Below are positions 54,983 to 63,849 of a DNA stretch of 64,000 nt, one piece after another. The stretch's first letter is position 1; every line of letters begins with the position of its first letter. Made by a program: the position numbers and the translations under genes. The DNA is from Caballeronia sordidicola (lineage in GTDB: Bacteria > Pseudomonadota > Gammaproteobacteria > Burkholderiales > Burkholderiaceae). The notes under the pieces were generated by a model, which saw only the letters and a list, made by a program, of their open reading frames with translations, had not been told where the DNA came from and did no database searches. The stretch is from contig NZ_JNFG01000022.1 of assembly GCF_000729995.1 (NCBI RefSeq), forward strand, positions 45,367 through 109,366, written 5' to 3'.

Positions 54983-55525
54983 TCAGTACGGTTTGAAGTA
55001 GTCGAACGGCTCGCGGCAATCCATGCAGCGATACAGCGCCTTGCACGCCGTCGAGCCGAATTGGGCGAGGCGTTCGGTATGGGATGAACCGCAGCGCGGG
55101 CAGGCGGGTTTATCGACGACACGCGGCACGAAGCGGATTGGCCGCTCTTGCGGCACGTGTTCGTTTGAGCCGCAATTGCCCATGGGCGGGGCGATGCCGT
55201 ATTGCCTGAGCTTGTCGCGGGCCACGTCGGTCATCCAGTCGGTGGTCCACGCCGGCGCCAGCACGGTCTCAATACGATGCTTGGTAAAACCCGCTTCGTT
55301 CAAAGCCGTGCCAATGTCTTCCGCAATTTGATACATCGCCGGGCAGCCCGAATACGTGGGCGTGATGACGATTTCCAATGCGTCGTCGGCGGCGCGGCGG
55401 ACATCGCGGAGAATACCCAGCTCGCGGATGGACACCACCGGGATTTCCGGATCGGGCACAGCGTCCAGCACTTCCCATACTCGATCGAGCGAAGCTTCGG
55501 CGGCGGTCATCATCGAGTTCACCAC
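54983..55525 (-). CDS. paaD: Phenylacetate degradation protein PaaD (MIP18 family)
   Basis: 180 residues. SLDRVWEVLDAVPDPEIPVV and ITPTYSGCPAMYQIAEDIGT are the MIP18/FeS-assembly core, with a C-terminal zinc-like CPRCGSSHTE...CMDC. Needed for maturation of the epoxidase metal centre, possibly the iron-sulfur cluster of PaaE. A GTG start overlaps the paaC stop (GTGGTGA); an internal ATG pair follows at codons 5-6. Confidence 0.93.
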   Translation of the reverse strand: MVNSMMTAAEASLDRVWEVLDAVPDPEIPVVSIRELGILRDVRRAADDALEIVITPTYSGCPAMYQIAEDIGTALNEAGFTKHRIETVLAPAWTTDWMTDVARDKLRQYGIAPPMGNCGSNEHVPQERPIRFVPRVVDKPACPRCGSSHTERLAQFGSTACKALYRCMDCREPFDYFKPY

Positions 55526-56319
55526 GTTGCGCCTGGATGCTGCCGCGCAAGGCTTTGCAATTCCGCGAGCAGGAAACCCATGTGCTCGGAATGCTCGCCG
55601 AACTTGCCGGTCGTCACGTGTTTGGCATCGGCGGGCTTTTGCAGCGTAGCTTGCGCAAGCGTCGCGTCCACGTCTTCACGCCACGCGGCTTCCAGATCAG
55701 CGTTAAGCGGACCGATACCCGCATCGGCGATGCTCGTTTCCACGTCATCGGTGCTGAAAAACTCCCGCGTGTAGGGCATCAGATAGTCCACCGCCGCTTG
55801 CGCACGACGATGCGATTCCTCGGTGCCATCGCCGAAACGCAGCAGCCAGTCGCTCGCGTGATTCAGGTGATAACGCGTTTCCTTGATCGACTTCGACGCG
55901 ATTGCAGCAAGTTGCGCGTCGGTGGATTGCGTGAGCGCGGTCCACAGATGCGCCATCAGCGTCGAATAAAGGAAGTTGCGAACCACCGTCACCGCGTAGT
56001 CGCGATCCGAACGTGCCGTGCCCGATAACGGGCCGGCATGCGGCAACTCAGTCAGCGTGTAATTGCGGAAATCGCGTTCGTTGCGGAAATACGCGTAGTC
56101 GTCTTCGGTTTTCTTCGTGCCGTAAAGCTCGGCATCGAGCGTGGCCGCGTGCGAGTAGAGCAACCGTGCCTGGCCGATCAGATCGAGGCTGATATTGGCC
56201 AGCGCGATATCTTCCTCGAGCACCGGGCCGTGTCCGCACCACTCGCCATTGCGCTGACCGAGGATCAGGGCGTTATCGGCGAGGCGCAACACGTATGACA
56301 GATGTTGGGACGTCGTCAT
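55519..56319 (-). CDS. paaC: Phenylacetyl-CoA epoxidase subunit PaaC
   Basis: 266 residues from ATG 56319 (MTTSQHLSYVLRLADNALIL). Ferritin-like subunit without its own full iron site, structural partner of PaaA: QRNGEWCGHGPVLEEDIALA, DDYAYFRNERDFRNYTLTEL. A GTG at 56337 overlapping the paaB stop is an alternative start; alignment with the family's start favours the ATG. Confidence 0.95.
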   Translation of the reverse strand: MTTSQHLSYVLRLADNALILGQRNGEWCGHGPVLEEDIALANISLDLIGQARLLYSHAATLDAELYGTKKTEDDYAYFRNERDFRNYTLTELPHAGPLSGTARSDRDYAVTVVRNFLYSTLMAHLWTALTQSTDAQLAAIASKSIKETRYHLNHASDWLLRFGDGTEESHRRAQAAVDYLMPYTREFFSTDDVETSIADAGIGPLNADLEAAWREDVDATLAQATLQKPADAKHVTTGKFGEHSEHMGFLLAELQSLARQHPGATW

Positions 56320-56333
56320 GGCTAGACCTTCGC

Positions 56334-56618
56334 TCACATGTGGTTGATTTCGTCGGGCAGCACGAAGAACGTCGGGTGACGATAGATCTTGTCGCCTGCC
56401 GGGTCGAAGAACTCGGCTTTATCGGCGGGATCGGAGGCGGTGATTGCCGCCGACGGCACAACCCAAATGCTCACGCCTTCCTGACGCCGCGTGTAGACAT
56501 CGCGCGCCATGCGCAGCGCGCCCGGTGCATCCGGTGCGTGCAGGCTGCCGCAATGCTTGTGGTCAAGGCCCTGCTTGCTGCGCACGAACACTTCCCAGAT
56601 CGGCCATTCGTTATTCAT
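56334..56618 (-). CDS. paaB: Phenylacetyl-CoA epoxidase subunit PaaB
   Basis: 94 residues, standard size. NNEWPIWEVFVRSKQGLDHK and HCGSLHAPDAPGALRMARDV are family hallmarks. Small subunit of the PaaABCE complex that epoxidises the ring of phenylacetyl-CoA. Lies 17 nt after paaA. Confidence 0.96.
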   Translation of the reverse strand: MNNEWPIWEVFVRSKQGLDHKHCGSLHAPDAPGALRMARDVYTRRQEGVSIWVVPSAAITASDPADKAEFFDPAGDKIYRHPTFFVLPDEINHM

Positions 56619-56635
56619 TTGTCGCTCCTTTACCT

Positions 56636-57634
56636 TTATGCAGCTTGCTTTTGCGCGCGCGCGGCTTGTTTGGCGGCGTAGGCGAGGGCGGCTTCACGAA
56701 CCCAGAGGCCGTCGTCGTGGGCTTTGACTCGCGTGGCGAGGCGTTCCTTGTTGCACGGGCCGTCGCCGTTCACGACACGCCAGAATTCTTCCCAGTCGAT
56801 TTCGCCGTAGTCGTGCGCCTGCCGTTCTTCGTTCCATTTCAGATCGGGATCGGGCAGTGTGACGCCGAGGATCTTGGCTTGCTCGACGGTGGCATCGACG
56901 AATTTCTGCCGCAGATCATCATTCGATATCCGCTTGATGCCCCATTTGAACGACTGGCCGCTATGGATGGAATCCTTGTCGCTCGGGCCGAACATCATCA
57001 ACACCGGCCACCACCAGCGGTCCACTGCCTGCTGGACCATTTCCTTCTGGGCGTCGGTGCCTTTCATCATGGAGAGCAGTGCGTCGAAACCTTGCCGCTG
57101 ATGGAACGACTCTTCCTTGCAGATGCGGATCATGGCGCGCGCGTAGGGGCCATACGTGCAGCGGCAGAGCGGAATCTGATTCATGATCGCCGCGCCGTCC
57201 ACCAGCCAGCCGATCACGCCGACGTCTGCCCAAGTGGGCGTCGGGTAATTGAAGATGCTTGAATACTTGGCTTTTCCGGCATGCAGGGCATCGACGAGCT
57301 GATCGCGCGACACGCCCATGGTTTCCGCCGCGCTATATAGATAGAGGCCGTGGCCGCCTTCGTCCTGCACCTTCGCGAGCAGGATCGCCTTGCGCTTCAG
57401 GCTCGGCGCGCGCGAAATCCAGTTGCCTTCGGGCAACATGCCGACGATTTCCGAATGCGCGTGCTGCGAGATCTGGCGAACCAGCGTCTTGCGATACGCC
57501 TCGGGCATCCAGTCCTGGGGTTCGATCTTGCCGTCGGCGGCCATCACAGCGTCGAAACGGCTGAGTTCCGGCGATGTGGACGCCGGATCAATTGGCTGCA
57601 CGTTGCCGGGGATATCGAGGGATTGCGTGTACAT
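56636..57634 (-). CDS. paaA: Phenylacetyl-CoA epoxidase subunit PaaA (catalytic)
   Basis: 332 residues from ATG 57634. Diiron carboxylate ligands in the two helices EIVGMLPEGNWISRAPSLKR and KVQDEGGHGLYLYSAAETMG, and ICKEESFHQRQGFDALLSMM; this is the oxygenase that forms ring-1,2-epoxyphenylacetyl-CoA. First gene of the operon; the palindrome at 57678 lies 44 bp upstream. C-terminal AAKQAARAQKQAA tail is low complexity. Confidence 0.96.
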   Translation of the reverse strand: MYTQSLDIPGNVQPIDPASTSPELSRFDAVMAADGKIEPQDWMPEAYRKTLVRQISQHAHSEIVGMLPEGNWISRAPSLKRKAILLAKVQDEGGHGLYLYSAAETMGVSRDQLVDALHAGKAKYSSIFNYPTPTWADVGVIGWLVDGAAIMNQIPLCRCTYGPYARAMIRICKEESFHQRQGFDALLSMMKGTDAQKEMVQQAVDRWWWPVLMMFGPSDKDSIHSGQSFKWGIKRISNDDLRQKFVDATVEQAKILGVTLPDPDLKWNEERQAHDYGEIDWEEFWRVVNGDGPCNKERLATRVKAHDDGLWVREAALAYAAKQAARAQKQAA

Positions 57635-57677
57635 GACGATCGCTCGCTCTAGGAAGTCACTGTGGCGCAATTATAAG

Positions 57678-57693
57678 CCGACCGTCCGGTCGG
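57678..57693. promoter_or_regulatory. TetR-type operator of the paa operon
   Basis: CCGACCG-TC-CGGTCGG, 7-bp arms around a 2-bp centre, with AT-rich flanks (TTATAAG on one side, TTAATAG on the other). Such conserved palindromes upstream of paa genes in Burkholderia are the known PaaR-type sites (from memory). Confidence 0.8.
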
Positions 57694-57751
57694 TTAATAG
57701 TTATTTTTTGAGATGGCACTAAATCCCGTTTCCCCGTCCATCCTTCGCCGT

Positions 57752-59161
57752 CTACCCCACGCTCGCCTCAAACACCCGCCTGTAATTCTCCCCAAGAATC
57801 TTCCGGGTCTCTTCGTCCGAGAATCCTGCGGCTAAAAGCTGGTTCGCGAAGTCCGGCAACTGACCGTAGTGGGTGAAAACCGGCGGAGAAATAAAGCCCA
57901 GCATGTCCGTGCCCATGCCCACATGGTCGACGCCGACCAGATCGGCCATCCGCTTGACGCCTTCGGCCATCCCCTGCAAATCCCGGAATGTTCCCGAACT
58001 TGGCCAGATGCCGATAACACCGCCCGTATCGGCGACGGCCCGAGCATGGTCGGGGCTGATCAGCCGGCTTCGGCCGCCGGGATGGGCGGACAGCGCCGTA
58101 TGAGACAAAACGAGTGGTTTCGATGACACCGATGCCGCCCGTTTAACCAGATCGAACGTGCCGTGCGCGACATCGACAACGATCCCGAGGTCGTTGCATC
58201 GCCGAACCACTTGCGCGCCGAAATCGGTCAAACCCCCATGTTGGGGTGGTGCGGTCTGGATATCGCCGAGTTCATTCACCCGGTAGTGCACCAATTGCAG
58301 ATGACGCAACTGGTGCTGCGTGTACGCCTCATCAACGCGATCCAGTTGCCCCTCCAGAAAGTCCCCGCCTTCCGCAGCGATGATCACGCCCGGCCCGACG
58401 TTCTCTTTTAGTGACGCTCCGCTGGTGACAACATTTAATTGTTCGCGCTCGATCAACGCGTGCACCCGCGCAAATTCGGTTTGCCCAAGCGCGTACAGCT
58501 CGCCGGGCGCGGGCGCCCGGTACGCTTCGAAACGCTTGCGATTCGCCGATACCTGCGTGACCACGGTATCGGTGACGATCGCCAGCGTGACCACGTTCAT
58601 CCCGCCGCTACGCATGGGCGCGGCAAGCGCGGCGAAAGGGCGGTTGGCGCCAATCGCCGGGTCGCGGGAAATGGTCACCCGGCCGGCGTGGCTGTGCATG
58701 TCCATCGTCAGCGTGTCGCTCGAGCGCCAGCTTTGAACCGTAGCCTGCGCATCCTGATTATCGGTATAGCCGGCGAAGCGGCCACGGGCGCAGGCGACCA
58801 AACCCAACGCAGCCGTCGATGCCAGGAACGCTCGCCGGCCGAATGGCCTTTTCTGGCTCGTCACGCAGGCATCGACGAGTTGATAACGCCAGCCCGCCGG
58901 ATCATTGACCAGACGGCGCAGTCGTCCGCGAATGGTCACCGGGCCGTCCTGCACCTGAATCAACGAAGCGCCAATGACCTCGATGCTCGATCGCGGATCC
59001 GTTGGCACGCAGCCTGAACAACACGGGGCGTCGGCCGCCAGCAAAAAATAATCGACACAAGGTTCCAATTCGAGCGGAATGATCCAGCCGGATAGCTCGA
59101 CTATCGCGTCATGCAGCGCGTCGGCCTGACCGGAACGGATGCTCGACCAATCGATTTGCAT
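57752..59161 (-). CDS. M19-type dipeptidase fused behind an OB-fold-like (DUF3299-like?) domain
   Basis: 469 residues; start at 59161 as AGGAG lies 6 nt before. Residues 1-99 resemble an OB-fold domain (LSGWIIPLELEPCVDYFLLA, CCSGCVPTDPRSSIEVIGAS). Then comes a Tat-like signal with lipobox in the middle of the chain: KRPFGRRAFLASTAALGLVA then CARG (RR at 109-110). After it the renal-dipeptidase barrel: MDMHSHAG, AAEGGDFLEG, VDVAHG, LSHTALSAHPGGRS and VGMGTDMLG. The first metal pair reads HSH, not the usual HxD. GTG at 58864 could be a second start that makes the exported form. Confidence 0.82.
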   Translation of the reverse strand: MQIDWSSIRSGQADALHDAIVELSGWIIPLELEPCVDYFLLAADAPCCSGCVPTDPRSSIEVIGASLIQVQDGPVTIRGRLRRLVNDPAGWRYQLVDACVTSQKRPFGRRAFLASTAALGLVACARGRFAGYTDNQDAQATVQSWRSSDTLTMDMHSHAGRVTISRDPAIGANRPFAALAAPMRSGGMNVVTLAIVTDTVVTQVSANRKRFEAYRAPAPGELYALGQTEFARVHALIEREQLNVVTSGASLKENVGPGVIIAAEGGDFLEGQLDRVDEAYTQHQLRHLQLVHYRVNELGDIQTAPPQHGGLTDFGAQVVRRCNDLGIVVDVAHGTFDLVKRAASVSSKPLVLSHTALSAHPGGRSRLISPDHARAVADTGGVIGIWPSSGTFRDLQGMAEGVKRMADLVGVDHVGMGTDMLGFISPPVFTHYGQLPDFANQLLAAGFSDEETRKILGENYRRVFEASVG

Positions 59162-59310
59162 CGACATCTCCTTTACGAACTTCGTCGCCGGATTATGCAG
59201 TGGGAGGTAGAGCGCACTCAGTTAGTGTCCCCAGTGCAAGCCCGGGGCAGTTCGCAGTTCCCCGATGCCGAATGCGACAATGCGGCTTCGCTTTCAATCG
59301 TGTCTTTCGC

Positions 59311-60582
59311 ATGCCGTCACCTTTGCCGTCCTCCTCTGAAACTCGTTGCGCGCGCGTTGCCGTTATCGGCGGCGGTCCTGCAGGCTTGATGGCTGCTCAG
59401 GCGCTGGCGGCGGGCGGTGTGGAAGTGGATCTCTATGACGCCATGCCGTCGGTTGGCCGCAAGTTCCTGATGGCCGGCAAGGGCGGGATGAATCTCACGC
59501 ACTCCGAGCCCGCCGAATTATTCCTCTCGCGTTACGCGGAGCGCCGGCCACAGATTGAACCGCTGCTGCGCCGTTTCGATGCCACCGCTTTACGCGCATG
59601 GGTTCACGGATTGGGCGTCGAAACCTTTGTCGGCAGCTCGGGCCGCGTGTTTCCCACCGACATGAAGGCCGCGCCCATGCTGCGTGCTTGGTTGCATCAG
59701 CTACGCGGGTCGGGAGTACGGTTTCATATGCGGCATAAGTGGATTGGCTGGGGCGATGGCGCTCGGCGGGCTCTGCAGGTTTTGCGGTTCGCCACGCCGG
59801 ACGGCGAGCGCTCGGTCGAAGCCGATGCTGTCGTCCTCGCGCTGGGCGGCGCGAGCTGGCCGCGACTCGGCTCGGACGCCGCGTGGATCCCTCATCTGGA
59901 AGCACGCGACGTGGGTGTATCGCCGTTCAAGCCGTCGAATTGTGGCTTCGATATCAACTGGAGCGAGCACTTCAGCAGCCGTTTCGCGGGCGAACCGCTG
60001 AAAGCGATTGCAATCGGCTTGCCGCTGGAGGGTGGTGATATCGAATGGCGCACGGGCGAATGTCTGCTGACGTCAACAGGTATTGAAGGCAGCCTGATCT
60101 ACGCGATGTCGGCGCGTATCCGCGATCGGCTAGCTGCCGGTGACGGCACGTTTTTCCTCGATCTCTTGCCGGCATTGACGCCGCAGCGTGTTCATGACGA
60201 AGTGACGCATCCACGCGGCGCGCGTTCCATGTCGAGCCATTTGCAGAGTCGTCTGCATCTGACGGGCGCGAAGGCGGGTTTGCTGCGAGAGTTATCGAGC
60301 CGCGAAGATTTCGCCGATACCGCGCGCCTTGCTGAACATATCAAGGCATTGCCGCTGACTGTGTTGCGCCCAAGGCCGATCGCCGAAGCGATCAGCAGCG
60401 CGGGCGGCGTGACGTTCGAATCGCTTGATGCGCACTTGATGCTCGACGCGCTGCCCGGCGTTTTCTGCGCAGGAGAAATGCTGGATTGGGAAGCTCCGAC
60501 GGGCGGTTATCTGCTCACCGCGTGTTTCGCGAGCGGTTTGGTCGCGGGTGAGGCGGCGCTGGCTTATCTACAGCCGGGATAA
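59311..60582 (+). CDS. NAD(P)/FAD-dependent oxidoreductase (TIGR03862/YhiN type)
   Basis: 423 residues from ATG 59311. FAD-binding VAVIGGGPAGLMAAQALAAG; SVGRKFLMAGKGGMNLTHSE is the HI0933-type hallmark; later GSSGRVFPTDMKAAPMLRAW and the C-terminal GEMLDWEAPTGGYLLTACFA. Family members are flavoproteins of unproven function. No convincing SD; the longer frame back to 59200 is not supported. Confidence 0.88.
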   Translation: MPSPLPSSSETRCARVAVIGGGPAGLMAAQALAAGGVEVDLYDAMPSVGRKFLMAGKGGMNLTHSEPAELFLSRYAERRPQIEPLLRRFDATALRAWVHGLGVETFVGSSGRVFPTDMKAAPMLRAWLHQLRGSGVRFHMRHKWIGWGDGARRALQVLRFATPDGERSVEADAVVLALGGASWPRLGSDAAWIPHLEARDVGVSPFKPSNCGFDINWSEHFSSRFAGEPLKAIAIGLPLEGGDIEWRTGECLLTSTGIEGSLIYAMSARIRDRLAAGDGTFFLDLLPALTPQRVHDEVTHPRGARSMSSHLQSRLHLTGAKAGLLRELSSREDFADTARLAEHIKALPLTVLRPRPIAEAISSAGGVTFESLDAHLMLDALPGVFCAGEMLDWEAPTGGYLLTACFASGLVAGEAALAYLQPG

Positions 60583-60614
60583 AACCCGCCTGGATGCCAG
60601 CGCCGGAACTGAAC

Positions 60615-61817
60615 TCAAGCCGGCACAAGACGCCACAACGACGTGATTTCGGCAGAACGCGCGTGATAGAGCGGATCGGTTTTATCGGCGGCGCGGGGGT
60701 GGTGCGGACGAATATCCATCCGGCCGTCCGTCTTCAACCCGGCGCGGTCGACCCACTCCTGAAATTGCGCTCGTGTTCGCAGGCCGAGATGTTCCGCTAT
60801 ATCGGAAAGAAGCAGCCAGCCTTCGCCGCCGGGTGTCAGATGCGCGGCGAGGCCATCGAGAAATCCGCGCAGCATGCGGCTTTCCGGATCGTAGATCGCG
60901 TGTTCAATCGCCGAACTCGGCCGGGCCGGCAGCCATGGCGGATTGCAGACGATCAACGGCGCGCGGCCTTCCGGAAACAAATCGGCCTCGAGCACCTTCA
61001 CTTGCTGCTCAAACCCCAATAATTCGATGTTTTCACGCGCGCAGGCCAGGGCCCGGGCATCGATTTCCGTCGCGATCACGCGCTTCACACCGCGCTGGGC
61101 CAGCAAGGCGGCAAGCACGCCCGTCCCGGTGCCGATATCGAAAGCCAGTTCCTTCGATGGCAACGGCTGGTCCGCCACCAGCTTGATGTACTCACCGCGC
61201 ACCGGCGAAAACACGCCGTAGTAGGGATGAATCCGAGCGCCGAGCGCCTCGACATCCACGCCCTTTTTGCGCCACTCGTGCGCGCCGACGAGCCCTAGCA
61301 CCTCACGCAGCGACACGACCGACTCTCCGGCCGGCGCCCCATAAGCCTCCTCACACGCTTCTTTGACATCGGGCGCACGACGCAGCGGAATGGCGTATTC
61401 GGCGTCCAGCGGCAAGAGCAGCATGCCGAGCGTGCGCGCCCGCTGTGACTGGGCGAGCCGATGTAAATTGAACGCCTCGGCCGGAGCGGGCGGCGCGGCC
61501 GGCGGTGCATCGGGGGCCGCGCTGCGTTCCTTCGCTTTGGCTTTGGCAGACTTTTTCGGCCGTGTTTCGATGCGTCGTGCCACCGCCTGCAGCAACTGGC
61601 GAGCGTTCTGGAAATCGCCGCGCCAGAGGATGGCCGTGCCCTCGCAAGCCAGCCGATAGGCGGAGTCGGCGGTCATCTGGTCATCGCCGATCACCACACG
61701 TTTGGGCGGCGCGATTCCGCTTTCCGAGTGCCAGAGCGCCGAATGATTCTCGCCTTTTTCCTCCCATTCAATGTGGGAAGGTGCGGCGCTGGTGCTGGGA
61801 GAAGTTTTGGAATGCAT
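60615..61817 (-). CDS. SAM-dependent methyltransferase (small domain, NPPW type)
   Basis: 400 residues from ATG 61817. SAM-binding AFDIGTGTGVLAALLAQRGV near 240, then IATEIDARALACARENIELL and the catalytic NPPW in LIVCNPPWLPARPSSAIEH. The NPPW motif fits N-methylation of adenine, guanine or glutamine, as in RsmC- or PrmC-like enzymes; substrate unknown. The N-terminal 190 residues include a low-complexity Lys/Ala/Pro linker. The longer frame to 62120 crosses the tandem repeats and is rejected. Confidence 0.85.
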   Translation of the reverse strand: MHSKTSPSTSAAPSHIEWEEKGENHSALWHSESGIAPPKRVVIGDDQMTADSAYRLACEGTAILWRGDFQNARQLLQAVARRIETRPKKSAKAKAKERSAAPDAPPAAPPAPAEAFNLHRLAQSQRARTLGMLLLPLDAEYAIPLRRAPDVKEACEEAYGAPAGESVVSLREVLGLVGAHEWRKKGVDVEALGARIHPYYGVFSPVRGEYIKLVADQPLPSKELAFDIGTGTGVLAALLAQRGVKRVIATEIDARALACARENIELLGFEQQVKVLEADLFPEGRAPLIVCNPPWLPARPSSAIEHAIYDPESRMLRGFLDGLAAHLTPGGEGWLLLSDIAEHLGLRTRAQFQEWVDRAGLKTDGRMDIRPHHPRAADKTDPLYHARSAEITSLWRLVPA

Positions 61818-61970
61818 GCTGAATAAGTACCGGACAAAGTGAGAACCGCGAGGCGGAATGCCGACATTCTGAGGGCTTTTCACAAAATGGTCCGATTTTC
61901 GACGACAAAAGGCGTGCGGTGGATCCGCTTCAGTGTCGGGCGAAGGGATTTTCATTGCCCCGAAAAGCCG

Positions 61971-62225
61971 GCCAGTCGGCGGGGGGACACGGGCGTGTTC
62001 GGTAGCATTGACGATCCATCGCACATTTGCCGGTAGGCGGCCTCGCTCTACGCAGTGCCCGAGCCAGCCAGTTGCGGGCGAGCGCCAGTGTGTTCGGTAG
62101 CATCTCGGTGCATCGCACATTTGCCGGTGGGCGGGCTCACTCTACGCCGCGCCCGAAAGCCAGCCAGTTGCGGGTCCACGCGGGCATGTTTGGTGGCATT
62201 ACAGCTCATTGCACCTCTCCGTGTG
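61971..62225. repeat. Three tandem imperfect ~94-bp repeats
   Basis: Units start at 61971, 62063 and 62159 with GCCAGYCRG-type openings; each contains GTGTTYGGTAGCAT-like and CATCGCACATTTGCCGGTRG-like segments. The third is truncated near 62225. Lies in the 561-bp gap (61818-62378) between the methyltransferase and hydrolase genes, which otherwise shows no gene. Confidence 0.85.
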
Positions 62226-62378
62226 CACGGGCAACGTCTTGGCGCCGCGCCGGAAGCCATGCCACGAGCCCAGGTCGAGTGGCCCATAAGGAGCCGCGGA
62301 TCCATCCAGTCAACTGTAAGCGCCTGGTTTGCCTCTTCAGGCACAATCGTTTTTTCCCTCAAGAACACCCGTCCATCG

Positions 62379-63656
62379 ATGAACCTTCGCGTCCTTTCCG
62401 CCGTTGCCGCTACGACGCTGTTTGTTTCCCTGCTGCCATCCGCCAGCGCTCTCGCCGACGATGCGCCCGCCGAACGCTGGGTCAGCGCCTGGGGCACGGC
62501 GTTACAAGCAATCCCGCAACGGGCGGATTTGCCGGCGCTGTATCGCGCGCCTGAGATCGGCGGCCGGACGGTGCGGCAGATCGTGTATCCCGCCATCGAC
62601 GGCCGGCACGTCCGGCTGCGCTTCAGCAATGTGTACGGCACTGCGCCGCTGGTGATCGAGGGCGCGCAAGTGGCGCGCGCTATATCCGGCAACGCGGCGG
62701 CGACTCGCGCAGGGACGAGCCGAGCCGTGACGTTTGGCGGCAAGCCGGGCGTGACCATCGCGCCGGGTGGCCAACTGGATAGCGACCCGATCGCCTTCGA
62801 CGTCGCCGCCCACCAGCCGCTCGCCGTCAGCACCTACATGGAAGCAGGCCAAAAAATGGTCGCGTGGCATAGGGTGGCGAACCAGACGAATTACGTATCG
62901 ACGCCAGGCAACCATTCTTCGGACACCGACGCCACCGCGTTTCGCACCCGCTTTACGCAGTTCGTGTGGCTGACGAGCGTTTCCGTCGATACCACACCGG
63001 CGCGCGCGCTGGTCGCAATCGGAGACTCGATCACCGATGGTATGCGCTCCACGCCGAACGCGAACCGGCGCTGGCCCGATGCTTTGGCGCGTCGGCTGAC
63101 GCAAAAGGGTATCGACGGCACTGCCGTCGTGAACGCGGGAATCAGCGGTAATCGCTTGCTGAGTGGGTCGCCGTGCTACGGCGAAGCCCTCTTGACCCGG
63201 TTCGACCGCGACGCATTGCGCCAGCCTGGGGTGCGCACGGTGATCCTGCTGGTTGGCATCAACGACATCAATTTCCCCGCGATGCCCCCGCACGCGGGCC
63301 TGGATTGCGATGATCCCCATACGCCGGTAACCGCCGATTTGCTGTTGCGCGGATATCAGCGGCTGATTGCGCAGGCCCACCAGCGCGGGGTCCGCATCTA
63401 CGGCGCGACCTTGACGCCGGCCTCGCTGCCGCCGGAGCGTGAAGCGATCAGGACAGCAGTAAACGACTCGATCCGTTCAAGTCGCGCATTCGATGGCGTG
63501 ATCGACTTTGACCAGGCGCTCCGGGACCCAGCCCATCCAGACCGTCTCCAGCGACGTTATGACAGCGGCGACCATATCCATCCTAGCGACGCGGGTTATG
63601 CGGTCATGTCGGAAGCCGTTCCCATCGACGAAATGGGGCTGGGGAAGGGGCGTTAA
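62379..63656 (+). CDS. Secreted SGNH/GDSL hydrolase
   Basis: 425 residues from ATG 62379. Signal peptide RVLSAVAATTLFVSLLPSAS (cleavage near ALA-DD). An N-terminal beta-domain (WVSAWGTALQAIP) precedes the hydrolase: block I AIGDSITDGMRS (nucleophile Ser), block II NAGISGNRLL, block III VGINDIN and block V DHIHPSDAGY with the Asp-x-x-His pair. Probably an esterase or carbohydrate deacetylase acting outside the cytoplasm. Three Cys (SPCYG, LDCDD). The long extension back through the repeats is rejected. Confidence 0.92.
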   Translation: MNLRVLSAVAATTLFVSLLPSASALADDAPAERWVSAWGTALQAIPQRADLPALYRAPEIGGRTVRQIVYPAIDGRHVRLRFSNVYGTAPLVIEGAQVARAISGNAAATRAGTSRAVTFGGKPGVTIAPGGQLDSDPIAFDVAAHQPLAVSTYMEAGQKMVAWHRVANQTNYVSTPGNHSSDTDATAFRTRFTQFVWLTSVSVDTTPARALVAIGDSITDGMRSTPNANRRWPDALARRLTQKGIDGTAVVNAGISGNRLLSGSPCYGEALLTRFDRDALRQPGVRTVILLVGINDINFPAMPPHAGLDCDDPHTPVTADLLLRGYQRLIAQAHQRGVRIYGATLTPASLPPEREAIRTAVNDSIRSSRAFDGVIDFDQALRDPAHPDRLQRRYDSGDHIHPSDAGYAVMSEAVPIDEMGLGKGR

Positions 63657-63813
63657 GGGGCCGCTAGGGTATTCCCGAAAATAATTTCCGGATGCCCTTG
63701 CCTTAGTCCGTTCCATCGCCTATTATTCGTCTCCTCGTTTCGCAACGAGGGCCGCTAAAGAAACAAGCGGCCTCCAAAGTCGGTAAGTTTGAAAGCAAAC
63801 GCTCACAAACTTG
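63657..63813. promoter_or_regulatory. Region upstream of the rRNA promoter
   Basis: 157 bp before the promoter. The inverted repeat GCCGCT/AGCGGC within GGGCCGCTAAAGAAACAAGCGGCC (about 63749-63772) is hairpin-forming but has no T run. AT-rich parts could serve as an UP element. No gene. Confidence 0.4.
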
Positions 63814-63842
63814 TTGACAAGGAGAAAAAGATTCTTCATAAT
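63814..63842 (+). promoter_or_regulatory. Strong sigma-70 promoter of rRNA operon
   Basis: TTGACA (63814-63819), 17-bp spacer, CATAAT (63837-63842). Followed by a leader of rRNA type, so this is the rrn promoter. Confidence 0.88.
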
Positions 63843-63849
63843 CTCGTTT

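Noticed and set aside
61818..62120. 101-codon N-terminal extension of the methyltransferase
   Set aside because: It runs through the tandem repeats, has no family resemblance and no SD; the start at 61817 fits.
61971..62225. 94-bp repeats suggesting CRISPR or IS ends
   Set aside because: Units are contiguous, imperfect and lack spacers, terminal inverted repeats or a transposase.
62055..62378. 108-codon extension of the GDSL hydrolase
   Set aside because: The signal peptide begins at 62379; the upstream codons only reflect the repeat array being open in this frame.
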